From Deltaproteobacteria bacterium (lineage in GTDB: Bacteria > Myxococcota_A > Polyangia > JAAYKL01), in assembly GCA_016935665.1 (NCBI GenBank), contig JAFGQN010000137.1, positions 1 to 35,954 on the forward strand: a DNA stretch of 35,954 nucleotides, read 5' to 3'. Positions 7,223 through 16,401 of this stretch are shown piece after piece (positions within the stretch are counted from its first letter, which is position 1; each line of letters starts with the position of its first letter). The position numbers and the translations under genes were made by a program. The notes under the pieces are model-generated. The model was not told the origin of the DNA. It did not search any database and was given only the letters and a program-made list of their open reading frames with translations.

Positions 7223-9334
7223 ATGAGAAACAGCACAGCATATAATACATTATATTCAACAGCCGGCGCAGCAACAAATACCGCTTCCACCCCCAGTTCG
7301 GGCAGTGGGAGTCAAAACAACTGGCAAGCCTATTACACCTATGCACAACAGTTATATGATGCAGGTTACCGACAGCAGGCGGAAGAGTATCATACGTATG
7401 CGCAACAGTTGTACGATGCGGAGCAGCAAAAACAGCAGCAGTCCGCGTCCAGTAGTGGCAACGGTCAGGGAGGGATTCAGACCGTTTCCCGCACTCCGGC
7501 GGCCTATCAGAGCGTGACACCTCCGGCGGCTAAAACCGCGTCCACAACCCAGTCGACCGATGCGTCGTCATCATGGGAAGCCCTTTATGAGTACGCGCAG
7601 CAGCTTTATGCAGCGGGTCATAAAGAAGAAGCGGAAAAATACTGGCAACAGGCACAGACACTATATAACCGCGCGGGTGGCCAGTCCTCCGACGCCCAAA
7701 ATGGTGGAGCTGCCACATTAATCGGCAATGCATCGGCATCGTCATCCGCGGGCGGTTCGACTTCACAGAATGCGGGGCAATCGAGTTCACTGTACTCGTA
7801 CACCCCGACATCGACACCGGCGCAATCCCAGTCCAGTTCTCAGTACGCCTGGCCTTCATCGACGCCATCGCAAAGCACACAGTCCAGCACGCGGAACTCA
7901 TGGCCGTCGTCCGCTGCGCCGACAAAATCCACACAACCCAGTGTCAGAAATTCATGGGCATCGTCCACTGCACCGGCGCAAAGCACACAGTCCAGCACAC
8001 GGAACTCATGGCCGTCGTCCGGTTCCGCTGCACCTTCCCAAACCACACAGGCCAGCAGCTCCAGAAGCTCATGGGCGTATTCAACCTCACCGTCCGTGCG
8101 AGCTGTACAGGAGAATGTGCAGAACGACACGTCATCATCGTGGGCATCTCAAACACAAACGGCACAGGCGAATTCTCAGAACGCCTGGTCAACGTCGGCA
8201 ACACAATCGCAGGGAGCCCAATCGGATTCATTGTACTCCTATTCACCCGCGACAACGCAGGCTCAGACGTCCCAGACCGACTCGCGCTACTCCTATTCCC
8301 CTGCGACATCTCAAAGTCAGACAACCGCCGCTGCCGCCACATCCAGCTGGGGCGCCACTGTAAATTCCGACTATGGAATGATGGATGATTCCGACTCCGA
8401 TATTCTTATTCCTGGAAAACGACGGCGTACAAAACGGCCAATGAAAAATCGCATCAAATTCTGGGCAATTGCCGGTTCGTCCGCAGCTGTTGTGATTTTT
8501 GTGGTGGGTTATCTGGCGCTTTTCGCCGCATACAAAAATCAGCTCGCCAATTCGTCCAATCTTCCGGACCGCTCTTTTTGGGGCAAGGTCAAAAATGCCA
8601 CTGTGCAGCCCATGATTAACGCGATGAAGCCCACGTTTGATAAAAACCTGCGCATTTCTGCAGCCGCCCAACCCCTGATGTACGAATTGAATCTGCGCGC
8701 CACAAAACCCGCGTATCCAACGGAGTCGGTCACCGCCCCTGACATGCAGACAGCGGGGATGTTAAACAGCGGCACAGCAGAGGCAGCAACGACGGCAGCA
8801 CCATCCACGGCGACGGTGGAAACCAATAGCACAAGTGACACGCCCGAACAGGCCTCAGCGACAGCCGATGCAACTGCAACCCCTGAATCTGCAGATGGTG
8901 CCGATGGCACAGCTGAAACCACTGGCGCAGAAGCGGCTGACTCGGCGAACGCACAGGAGAATAACACCGCCAATGCCAATGACGCGGGAGACAACAGCGA
9001 TGTCACAACTGAAGCAGGTGCGGAATCCCAGTCTGACGCACAGGGAGAAAAACCTGCCCCCAGAGCCTCAATCGTGGCAGAAAAAGCGCCAGCCAAAGAG
9101 ATCACCAGACGCAGTAGCTCCAAACGGAAAAAGCGGACCCAAAAGGCTACAACACACAACCCTGTTTTTTCGAGCGTCGGCAGCAATCAAAGTAATAATC
9201 GGCAGGCTCGCAATTCGTCATCCTCAAAAAGTAATAGCGGCAATAGCGGCAATAGCGGTAAATCGGAGAAAAAGAAGACCAGACCGCGTATCAGCACTGA
9301 CCCACTTGCCGGTATCAGTCTCGATTCGCTGTAA
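7223..9334 (+). CDS. Large low-complexity single-pass membrane protein with TPR-like N-terminal repeats
   Basis: A 703-residue protein of no recognised family. Residues about 30-150 hold three TPR-like units of the form YAQQLYDAGxxxxAEEY, ending in AEKYWQQAQTLYNRAG. Residues about 190-390 are Ser/Gln/Thr-rich with 17-18-residue repeats centred on an aromatic residue (RNSWPSS, VRNSWASS, SLYSYSP). A basic patch (KRRRTKRPMKNRIK) precedes one membrane helix at about 412-435, so the repeats should be cytoplasmic. The 270-residue C-terminal part is outside: acidic Ala/Thr/Glu/Asp-rich, then basic (SSSKRKKRTQK, SEKKKTRPR). There is no signal peptide. It lies between panB and uvrA with no obvious functional partner. 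A role as a scaffold or envelope-spanning protein is only a guess. Confidence 0.75.
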   Translation: MRNSTAYNTLYSTAGAATNTASTPSSGSGSQNNWQAYYTYAQQLYDAGYRQQAEEYHTYAQQLYDAEQQKQQQSASSSGNGQGGIQTVSRTPAAYQSVTPPAAKTASTTQSTDASSSWEALYEYAQQLYAAGHKEEAEKYWQQAQTLYNRAGGQSSDAQNGGAATLIGNASASSSAGGSTSQNAGQSSSLYSYTPTSTPAQSQSSSQYAWPSSTPSQSTQSSTRNSWPSSAAPTKSTQPSVRNSWASSTAPAQSTQSSTRNSWPSSGSAAPSQTTQASSSRSSWAYSTSPSVRAVQENVQNDTSSSWASQTQTAQANSQNAWSTSATQSQGAQSDSLYSYSPATTQAQTSQTDSRYSYSPATSQSQTTAAAATSSWGATVNSDYGMMDDSDSDILIPGKRRRTKRPMKNRIKFWAIAGSSAAVVIFVVGYLALFAAYKNQLANSSNLPDRSFWGKVKNATVQPMINAMKPTFDKNLRISAAAQPLMYELNLRATKPAYPTESVTAPDMQTAGMLNSGTAEAATTAAPSTATVETNSTSDTPEQASATADATATPESADGADGTAETTGAEAADSANAQENNTANANDAGDNSDVTTEAGAESQSDAQGEKPAPRASIVAEKAPAKEITRRSSSKRKKRTQKATTHNPVFSSVGSNQSNNRQARNSSSSKSNSGNSGNSGKSEKKKTRPRISTDPLAGISLDSL
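7869..8021 (+). repeat. Recent internal duplication in the repetitive membrane protein gene
   Basis: A 45-nt segment at 7869-7913 recurs at 7977-8021 with one mismatch, exactly 108 bases (36 codons) apart. It encodes the unit with STQSSTRNSWPSS. The frame is kept, so the gene gains and loses repeat units without being broken. Confidence 0.8.
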
Positions 9335-9462
9335 CACACACACCACCTGCCACTTGTCTTCCCAATCCGTTTCACACCGACAAAAGCGGCTTTATGTGGT
9401 GCTGTTCGCACCATTGCGCTAACATGGCCGCCTGACAAAACAAAAATCCAAAGGGACAAACA

Positions 9463-12300
9463 GTGACCTATATTTCCATTCGGGGAGCGAAAACCCACAA
9501 TCTGCAAAACGTTGATATTGACTTGCCACGGGAAAAACTGGTGGTGCTGACAGGGCCCTCCGGCTCAGGCAAGTCGTCTCTGGCATTTGACACCGTGTTT
9601 GCACAGGGACAGCGCAACTATGTGGAAAGCCTGTCTGTGAGCGCCCGGCAATTCATTGCCCAGATGCCCAGACCCGATGTGGATTCCATTTCGGGGTTGA
9701 CGCCCACCATTGCCATTGAGCAGCATCGCGCCACGGGCGGCCCCCGCTCCACGGTGGGCACGGCCACCGAACTTCACGATTTTTTGCGAGTGCTGTTTGC
9801 CCGCGCCGGAGTGCCCCACTGTCCGACGTGTCACGTACCCATTGAACCGCTGACTGTGGGCCAGATGGTGGACCATATTCAGGCCCGTTTTGCCATGGGG
9901 ACCCGATTCAATATTCTCGCGCCTCTGATAAGGGGACAAAAAGGAAACCTGAAATCGATTTTTGCGCGTTTGCAGCGGGATGGTTATGTGCGCATCCGGA
10001 TTGATGGCCAGTTGCATCTGATTGGTGAGCCAATATCCATCAACCCCGGCACTCCGCACGATTTGGACATATATATCGACCGCCTCATCATGTCACCGGA
10101 TATGGGCAACCGGCTGGCCGACAGTCTGGAACTGGCCCTTGGAGAATCGGATGGTCTGGTCATCATCGCCCCAACAGACGGCGAGCCGGTGACCTATACC
10201 GATCGATTGGCGTGCGCATCGTGCGGCACCGCTGCGCCAACGCTCCGTCCCTCTGACTTTTCATTCAATTCGCCTCGAGGCGCCTGTCCCACCTGCATGG
10301 GGATGGGCGAAGAAAAATTTTTTGATGAATATCTGATTGTCCCCGATTCCTCTTTATCCATTCGGGACGGCGCCATTGCACCGTGGAGCCGACGCAATAC
10401 CCCATACTACAGACAAATGCTCGACGCGGTCACCACAAAGTATGGCATCGATCCGTTCAAGCCATGGCAGAAACTCTCCAAACGGCATCAGGACATATTG
10501 ATAAACGGGACCAGCGACGAAATCGATTTCACAGTGAAAAAGGGAAGCACATCGTCGCGATATCAAAAAACATTTGAAGGAGTGCGTGCGAATCTGGCGC
10601 GCAGGGCAGCGGAATACGAAAAAAAACAACGGGAAAAGGGGCAGTTTTCAGATTACCTGGCAGATGAATTTGGCCGATATATGAGCTGCAGGACCTGCAG
10701 CAGCTGCAATGGCGCCCGTCTGAAGACATCCAGTCTTCACGTGTTCATTGACAAGCAAAACATCGCCCAGCTCCTCGACATGTCCATTGAAGACCTTATC
10801 GCGTTTTTCGACACCCTTTCCCTGTCGGAGCGACAACAGCGTATCGCTGAACCCATCATCGGAGAAGTGCGCACACGGCTGCTCTTTTTGCGCAAAGTGG
10901 GACTGTCATATCTGCAACTGAGTCGCTCCATGGCCACCATATCCGGTGGTGAATCTCAACGCATTCGCCTGGCCAATCAACTGGGCTCATCCCTGACAGG
11001 AGTGACATACATTCTTGATGAACCCTCGATTGGGTTGCACCCGAGGGACCATGATCGCCTGCTGAACATTCTGAAAGAGCTCAAAGACCGGGGCAATTCC
11101 ATCATCGTGGTGGAACACGATGCCGACACCATGCGCATGGCAGACTATCTGGTGGACATGGGACCTGGAGCTGGAATCAATGGCGGTCGGATTATTGCCA
11201 AAGGAACCGTGGAAGAAGTAATGCGCACTCCGGCGTCTATCACAGGACGCTTTTTAAGTGGCAACGCCCGTATTCGCCGAAAACGCCAGACCACACCAGC
11301 GACTGGCCACATCATCATAACGGATGCCGGCATTCACAATCTCAAAAAAATCAAGGTACAGATTCCACTGGGACAACTGGTGGCGGTCACCGGTGTCTCC
11401 GGCTCCGGAAAAAGTTCCCTTGTCATGGATACCCTGCTGCCAGCGGCCAGGCTTGCGCTGCGACGCGAATCGGTCGCCACCGGCACACTGCAGTGTCAAA
11501 TCAAAGGAATTCGCCGCAATCTCGATAAAATTGTTGCCATCGACCAGTCCCCCATCGGTAAATCCCCACGGTCCAACCCCGCCACCTTCACGGGACTTCT
11601 GGGAGATATTCGTGAGTTATTTGCCGCTCTTCCCACGGCCAAACAGCGCGGATACAAAAAGGGCCGTTTCTCTTTCAACGTGAAAGGCGGCCGATGTGAA
11701 GCGTGCCAGGGCGACGGTCTCATTCGCGTGGAAATGAATTTTTTGCCCGATGCCTTTGTGACATGTGAGGTGTGCAATGGGAAACGTTACAACCGCGAGA
11801 CGCTGGAAATCCAGTATCGGGGCAAAAACATCGCCGACATTCTGGCACTCACCAGCACCGAGGCTTATGACTTTCTGGAAAACCACGCGAAGGTCCGCCA
11901 GAAACTCTTTGCCCTTAGAGAAGTGGGATTGGGATACATCTCTCTGGGGCAAAGCGCCAACACTTTGTCAGGAGGAGAAGCGCAGCGTCTGAAGCTGGCA
12001 AAGGAACTGTCCGGAGCGGCGACCGGTCGCACCCTGTATGTAATGGACGAACCGACCACGGGGCTGCATTTTGAAGATGTGCGTTCGCTCATCGAAATGA
12101 TGGACCGACTGGTGGCTGACGGGAATTCCATTGTTCTTATTGAGCACAACCTGGATGTCATTAAATGCGCCGACTGGATCATCGACATTGGTCCCGAAGG
12201 CGGCGACGAAGGCGGCCGAGTGGTGGCGGAAGGCACGCCCGAACAGATTGCCAGAACCGATACGGCCACAGGAAAAGTACTGCAGCGCGTGATGGGATAA
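9463..12300 (+). CDS. uvrA: UvrABC excinuclease subunit A
   Basis: DNA-damage sensor of nucleotide excision repair; dimeric UvrA finds lesions and loads UvrB. The 945 residues match the family. It has two ABC-type ATPase modules: Walker A GPSGSGKS at 31-38 and GVSGSGKS at 644-651. Signature motifs are [17 protein letters not shown] and [17 protein letters not shown], and the Walker B segments are [14 protein letters not shown] and [14 protein letters not shown]. Zinc-binding Cys pairs occur in [11 protein letters not shown]...CPTCMGMG and in RCEACQGDG...CEVCNGKRY. The start is GTG at 9463 with AAGGG 7 bases before it; it gives the usual N-terminus [15 protein letters not shown]. No LexA-type box is evident. 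It stands apart from uvrB. Confidence 0.97.
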   Translation: MTYISIRGAKTHNLQNVDIDLPREKLVVLTGPSGSGKSSLAFDTVFAQGQRNYVESLSVSARQFIAQMPRPDVDSISGLTPTIAIEQHRATGGPRSTVGTATELHDFLRVLFARAGVPHCPTCHVPIEPLTVGQMVDHIQARFAMGTRFNILAPLIRGQKGNLKSIFARLQRDGYVRIRIDGQLHLIGEPISINPGTPHDLDIYIDRLIMSPDMGNRLADSLELALGESDGLVIIAPTDGEPVTYTDRLACASCGTAAPTLRPSDFSFNSPRGACPTCMGMGEEKFFDEYLIVPDSSLSIRDGAIAPWSRRNTPYYRQMLDAVTTKYGIDPFKPWQKLSKRHQDILINGTSDEIDFTVKKGSTSSRYQKTFEGVRANLARRAAEYEKKQREKGQFSDYLADEFGRYMSCRTCSSCNGARLKTSSLHVFIDKQNIAQLLDMSIEDLIAFFDTLSLSERQQRIAEPIIGEVRTRLLFLRKVGLSYLQLSRSMATISGGESQRIRLANQLGSSLTGVTYILDEPSIGLHPRDHDRLLNILKELKDRGNSIIVVEHDADTMRMADYLVDMGPGAGINGGRIIAKGTVEEVMRTPASITGRFLSGNARIRRKRQTTPATGHIIITDAGIHNLKKIKVQIPLGQLVAVTGVSGSGKSSLVMDTLLPAARLALRRESVATGTLQCQIKGIRRNLDKIVAIDQSPIGKSPRSNPATFTGLLGDIRELFAALPTAKQRGYKKGRFSFNVKGGRCEACQGDGLIRVEMNFLPDAFVTCEVCNGKRYNRETLEIQYRGKNIADILALTSTEAYDFLENHAKVRQKLFALREVGLGYISLGQSANTLSGGEAQRLKLAKELSGAATGRTLYVMDEPTTGLHFEDVRSLIEMMDRLVADGNSIVLIEHNLDVIKCADWIIDIGPEGGDEGGRVVAEGTPEQIARTDTATGKVLQRVMG

Positions 12301-12429
12301 ACCCATGCGTTTTTTGCCCGCCACTGAATAAGAACACGAACCAATCTCGCATCTGGCCGCATTCATTAAATAAATTGTGTTCTGACGATATTTGCAACAC
12401 CGGCGCAATTTGCTAAACTGGAAAATACT

Positions 12430-14217
12430 GTGGGTAAAACATTACAAATTGGCGACATCCTCGAGGACAAATACGAAATCCAGCAAAAAATTGGTGAAGG
12501 GGGCATGGGTGAAGTGTACCAGGGACGGCATATCACCCTGGAGACGCGTGTCGCCATTAAAGTCCTCCTGCCTTTCGCTCACGACAACGACGCAATGCAC
12601 AGCCGCTTTAAGGCAGAAGCTCAGTCATCGGCCCGAATCAGGCACCCCAACGTGGTGGAGGTGTATGACTTTGGGATAACGCCGGATGATCGTCCGTTTT
12701 TTGCCATGCAGTATCTGGAAGGCGAATCCCTGGCGGAATTACTGGCGCGTCGCAAAGTACTGGAACAGCGTCGCGCTGTGGAAATTGCCGAACAAATATT
12801 GAACGGCCTTATCAGTGCCCACAAAAAAAATATTGTTCATCGGGATTTAAAACCCGAAAACATCTTTATTGCCAGGACCGAAGACAAGCGGGAAGTGGTG
12901 AAAATTCTGGACTTCGGTATTTCAAAAATCGTTCACGACGGCACAGCATCTCGCCACAGTTATCCTCACATAAATGTCGAACGCACCACCGATGGCCACC
13001 GTTTCAAGACTGAAAGCGGCGAAGTGCTGGGAACACCCGGCTATATGGCCCCTGAATCCCTAACCGGCAACGGCACTGTGGATCACCGGGTGGATTTGTT
13101 CGCGATGGGGGTTATCATTTTCGAGATGCTGACCGGCAGGCGGCCGTTTCGCGGCAAAACGCCGCAGGAAACCATGATTAACACGGCCACCAAACCCGTT
13201 CCAAAGCCTCGCGCGATAAATCCCCAGATTACTCCGGAAATGGAAAAACTGTGTCTCATCGCCCTCTCCAAAGACCCGGACCATCGATTTCACACCGCCC
13301 AGGAATTTTTAAAGTATCTGACTGCCGCAGCCAGTGGTCAATCTCCCAGGGATGTCCGAACCCGCACTATGCGTATCGGGTTGCCGGCACATTTTCCCGG
13401 TATATCCAATGTGTACGATGAAGAGAAACTCAGTGCAGAACCGGATATGCTGTCAAGCGAGATATCGCTGGAACTGGATTTGCGTGGTGTGGAAAACCCA
13501 GAGATATTCCAGCCGACGACGCATTCCCCGCTTTCGCCTGACAACGAAATGGCCGCTACCGCACCGCAGCCCACATGGCAGCCGAACACCCCCACATCCG
13601 TGGCTTTGCCTCCGACCCAACGGAGGCTGGCTTTGCCCGTTGTTTCACCTCGCAAACGCCGCGCCTCGTTTCTGTTCAGCCATTTTAGAATCATTGCGGG
13701 TCTGGTGGTTGGGGCGCTTCTGATTTATGTCATCGCTACCAGCACTCTTTTGTCGAAAAAAAGGAACACTGGCGCGGACGCCATGCGCTCCCGGACTGCG
13801 GACACGCCGGTGTCATCGTCTTTAGCGCCATTATCTCCAACAACAAGTGCACCGCCCCCGGTCACGGTGACCATTGATCTGGACATCACGCCATCGGATG
13901 TGCAGATTCGCGTGAACGACCGGCTCATGATGGACCGACCGCTGCGGGTGCCTCTCAGCAACAGCCCCGCCAAAATCGAAATTAACAAAACCGGTTTTCA
14001 GCGCAAAGTACTCGTTATCACACCCAATGCCCAACAAACCATCAGTGCCACACTCGAAAAGGATAACACCTCCCCCGATGACAAAACCATAAACCGCAAA
14101 CACACCAAAATGAGAATCAAAAAAAAGGGTAAGAAGACACAGGCCAAAAAGAAATCCGCAAAGAAAAAAACAACGCGACCCAGAAAAAAGAAGAAGGCGA
14201 CCCCTAAACGTCAATAG
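12430..14217 (+). CDS. Membrane-bound Ser/Thr protein kinase with PEGA domain
   Basis: A Hanks-type kinase that should phosphorylate Ser/Thr of cytoplasmic targets. Kinase motifs are complete: GEGGMGEVY loop (22-30), catalytic K44 in VAIK, HRDLKPEN at 137-144, DFG at 161-163, and GTPGYMAPE in the activation segment. A Pro-rich linker leads to one membrane helix (about 419-441). Outside the membrane, residues about 478-548 resemble a PEGA domain (DITPSDVQIRVNDRLMMDRPLRVPL). The last about 45 residues are extremely Lys-rich. Such kinases are common in Myxococcota. The start is GTG at 12430 with only a weak GGA upstream. It begins 129 bases after uvrA, so cotranscription is possible. Confidence 0.9.
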   Translation: MGKTLQIGDILEDKYEIQQKIGEGGMGEVYQGRHITLETRVAIKVLLPFAHDNDAMHSRFKAEAQSSARIRHPNVVEVYDFGITPDDRPFFAMQYLEGESLAELLARRKVLEQRRAVEIAEQILNGLISAHKKNIVHRDLKPENIFIARTEDKREVVKILDFGISKIVHDGTASRHSYPHINVERTTDGHRFKTESGEVLGTPGYMAPESLTGNGTVDHRVDLFAMGVIIFEMLTGRRPFRGKTPQETMINTATKPVPKPRAINPQITPEMEKLCLIALSKDPDHRFHTAQEFLKYLTAAASGQSPRDVRTRTMRIGLPAHFPGISNVYDEEKLSAEPDMLSSEISLELDLRGVENPEIFQPTTHSPLSPDNEMAATAPQPTWQPNTPTSVALPPTQRRLALPVVSPRKRRASFLFSHFRIIAGLVVGALLIYVIATSTLLSKKRNTGADAMRSRTADTPVSSSLAPLSPTTSAPPPVTVTIDLDITPSDVQIRVNDRLMMDRPLRVPLSNSPAKIEINKTGFQRKVLVITPNAQQTISATLEKDNTSPDDKTINRKHTKMRIKKKGKKTQAKKKSAKKKTTRPRKKKKATPKRQ

Positions 14218-14863
14218 TAAATACCATCTCCATCAGTGCATCCCAGCGGCACTCTGAGAGAACACAGAGAGCTTCTCCTGAACTGGTTTAAGGCGAAAAA
14301 GGAAATATCCAGCGGTGTCGTTGAGAGATTGAACACAACTTCAAAACTGGCACTCAGAAAAGCATGCGGTTTGAAAAAGCCATCATGTCGCCGAAACAGC
14401 GCTGCACCACGAACCTGGGCGCGTCTTCCCGAACCGGAATTCATCCACAGATTCTGTTGAAGAGGCCTGTTTCAAGTCGTTTTACTCAAAAAAATACAAT
14501 GCTGTACCGTCGCCAGCATCTCAACCACGCGCATTTGACAACACCGACTTTCATGCAATGATATGTTATCAAATGAACAAATGGATCTCGGCAAATCCCG
14601 TTCACGTGTGCTTTGCCGGTTCGACGGGATACCAAAGAAGATACCGAGCCATGTCGGTTCTTCCTGGAAAACAACATGATCTGGCCGTGTTCCAATCCCA
14701 ATATCCAATGCAAAGGAGTGTTCATGATGAAATAGTTTGAGCAGACATCACACCCGTCGATACGGGAATTGCATGCAGACACACCCGCTGCTTACAGATG
14801 CGACAGTTGCTAAAGGATATTTCAGCTATTGTTGCGCTACTGCTGATTCAGGAGGTTATCGTA
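14218..14863. other. Long intergenic stretch with no recognised gene
   Basis: These 646 bases lie between the kinase and the chemoreceptor. Short open frames occur on both strands, but none has a convincing ribosome-binding site or a recognisable product. No terminator with a T-run and no tRNA were seen. The only clear signal is AGGAGG at 14850-14855, the ribosome-binding site of the next gene. Confidence 0.4.
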
Positions 14864-15895
14864 ATGGACAGTCTGACTCTTCAAACTCATGTTTCCGGGA
14901 CCCTCGGAGAATATATAATCGCAGGCGGCAGTTCCATTATTGCCACCACACTCATCATTCTAATCGCCTACATGATTGCACGGCGATCTCTTCTGTTTCG
15001 AATTTTTTACTTTCTCGTGCCGTCCATGGCCATCATCGCCTTTTGGGGCGCCGTTATTGGTCTGAATCACTTCTCCCCGCTGCCTTTTGCTGTTGGTGTC
15101 ATCGGCGCGGTGGCAACAGCAGTCACGTCACTCATCATGCTGAGCAAATTCGCGGCAAACACACTGACACAACAGATTGGCGGCATATCTAGCGCCATAT
15201 CTCAACTTTCCGATTCCGTCAGGCAATCCGCAACCTCAGCGCGGGAACAGTCGGCAACCGTGTCGCAGGTATCCAATACGATTGACGAGATTCATCAAAT
15301 GGAAAAAGTCACTGCCGAAAGCGCTGAAGCCGTTATGAACGTTTCCATGGAAGCGGTTACCCGAAGTCGCGAGGGGCAAAAGAAAGTTCAGGCGGCCATC
15401 CGGATAATGAACGTTATCTCTTCTGCGGAAGATATTGTGGATGTGGTGAACAAACTGGCGGAACAATCCAATCTCCTGGCCGTAAACGCGAGAATCGAAG
15501 CCGCCAAAGCCGGGGAGGCCGGTCATGGTTTTGCCGTTGTGGCAACGGAAGTCCGAAATCTGGCGGAACAGAGCAAACGGGCAACGGTGCAAATTCGAAA
15601 CGCCATTGTGCGCACCGAAGACGCCCGTCATGCCATCCAGGATGTCGAAGGCGTCATTGAAAAACTATCTTCGGTCATCGATATATCTGCAGAAAAATCC
15701 AGGCATATCTCTGGTGCCATTCTGCAACAGACCGCAGGTATCCGCCAGATTTCAGACGCCATGAAAATCGTATCCGCCAACGGATCCTTTGCTGCTCAGG
15801 GCGCGGTGCAGGTGGAGCAGGCAGTGGCGAATCTTCAGGATGTATCTACAAGTCTCAATGGATTTGTCACGGGAAGTACAAACAAAGGGAGATGA
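14864..15895 (+). CDS. Methyl-accepting chemotaxis-type signalling protein without a periplasmic sensor domain
   Basis: A 343-residue membrane chemoreceptor. The start at 14864 is chosen over an in-frame upstream ATG at 14798 because AGGAGG lies 8 bases before it. Two to three hydrophobic helices (residues about 18-100: [55 protein letters not shown]) are joined by short loops. The rest is the MCP coiled-coil signalling domain, whose hairpin tip reads [40 protein letters not shown] (given here only as the family hallmark, residues about 199-238). No periplasmic ligand domain exists, so the signal may come from the membrane itself or a partner. The next gene encodes a CheY-like receiver. Confidence 0.9.
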   Translation: MDSLTLQTHVSGTLGEYIIAGGSSIIATTLIILIAYMIARRSLLFRIFYFLVPSMAIIAFWGAVIGLNHFSPLPFAVGVIGAVATAVTSLIMLSKFAANTLTQQIGGISSAISQLSDSVRQSATSAREQSATVSQVSNTIDEIHQMEKVTAESAEAVMNVSMEAVTRSREGQKKVQAAIRIMNVISSAEDIVDVVNKLAEQSNLLAVNARIEAAKAGEAGHGFAVVATEVRNLAEQSKRATVQIRNAIVRTEDARHAIQDVEGVIEKLSSVIDISAEKSRHISGAILQQTAGIRQISDAMKIVSANGSFAAQGAVQVEQAVANLQDVSTSLNGFVTGSTNKGR

Positions 15896-15936
15896 GTTGC
15901 GGTTCAAACATTGATCTTCCAAGGGAGAATACCACC

Positions 15937-16383
15937 ATGAAACAGACACCGGAAATCACAATTCTGCTGGTCGATGATTCACGCACCATCCGCCATCAGA
16001 TAAAAAGCATTCTCGCCAAACGCGGATTCCGAATTCTTGAAGCAGAAAATGGCAGTGCGGCCATCCGAATCGCCCACAGGGAAAAACCGGACATCGCACT
16101 GATGGATGTCCAGATGCCTCTCATGAATGGATTCCAATGCTGCGCACAGATGAAATCGGACCCGGATCTTAAACATATTCGCGTGATTATGGTCACCAGC
16201 GAAAATGGATACGCGAACCTGTCTCAGGCGTACAAAATGGGCTGCAACGACTATATCAACAAACCGGTGGTTGAGACCGAATTGCTCGAAAAACTAAACA
16301 AAGTCGTTCGTTTCGTCCGCATCGCGCGAACCGCCAAAAACACTATATCAGAAAAACGCAAACGATTGGAAACGGACGATTGA
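15937..16383 (+). CDS. Stand-alone CheY-like response regulator
   Basis: A 148-residue single receiver domain. The active site is complete: D13/D14 in LLVDDSRT, phospho-acceptor D57 in IALMDVQMPLMNG, T87/S88 in VIMVTSENG, and K109 in INKPV. A basic tail of about 25 residues follows the domain and there is no DNA-binding output. The ATG at 15937 is preferred because AAGGGAG (15921-15927) lies 9 bases upstream; an in-frame ATG at 15892 overlaps the chemoreceptor stop but has no such site. Tight linkage to the chemoreceptor suggests one signalling unit. The kinase (CheA) that would phosphorylate it is not in this window. Confidence 0.9.
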   Translation: MKQTPEITILLVDDSRTIRHQIKSILAKRGFRILEAENGSAAIRIAHREKPDIALMDVQMPLMNGFQCCAQMKSDPDLKHIRVIMVTSENGYANLSQAYKMGCNDYINKPVVETELLEKLNKVVRFVRIARTAKNTISEKRKRLETDD

Positions 16384-16401
16384 AATTACGGAAAGGAAAG
16401 C

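Noticed and set aside
7728-8363. 211-codon His/Arg/Pro-rich frame inside the repetitive membrane protein gene
   Set aside because: It is an alternative reading of Ser/Gln-rich repeats; no start signal and biased composition.
14211-14708. Two short minus-strand frames in the kinase-chemoreceptor gap
   Set aside because: Neither has a ribosome-binding site or any recognisable motif.
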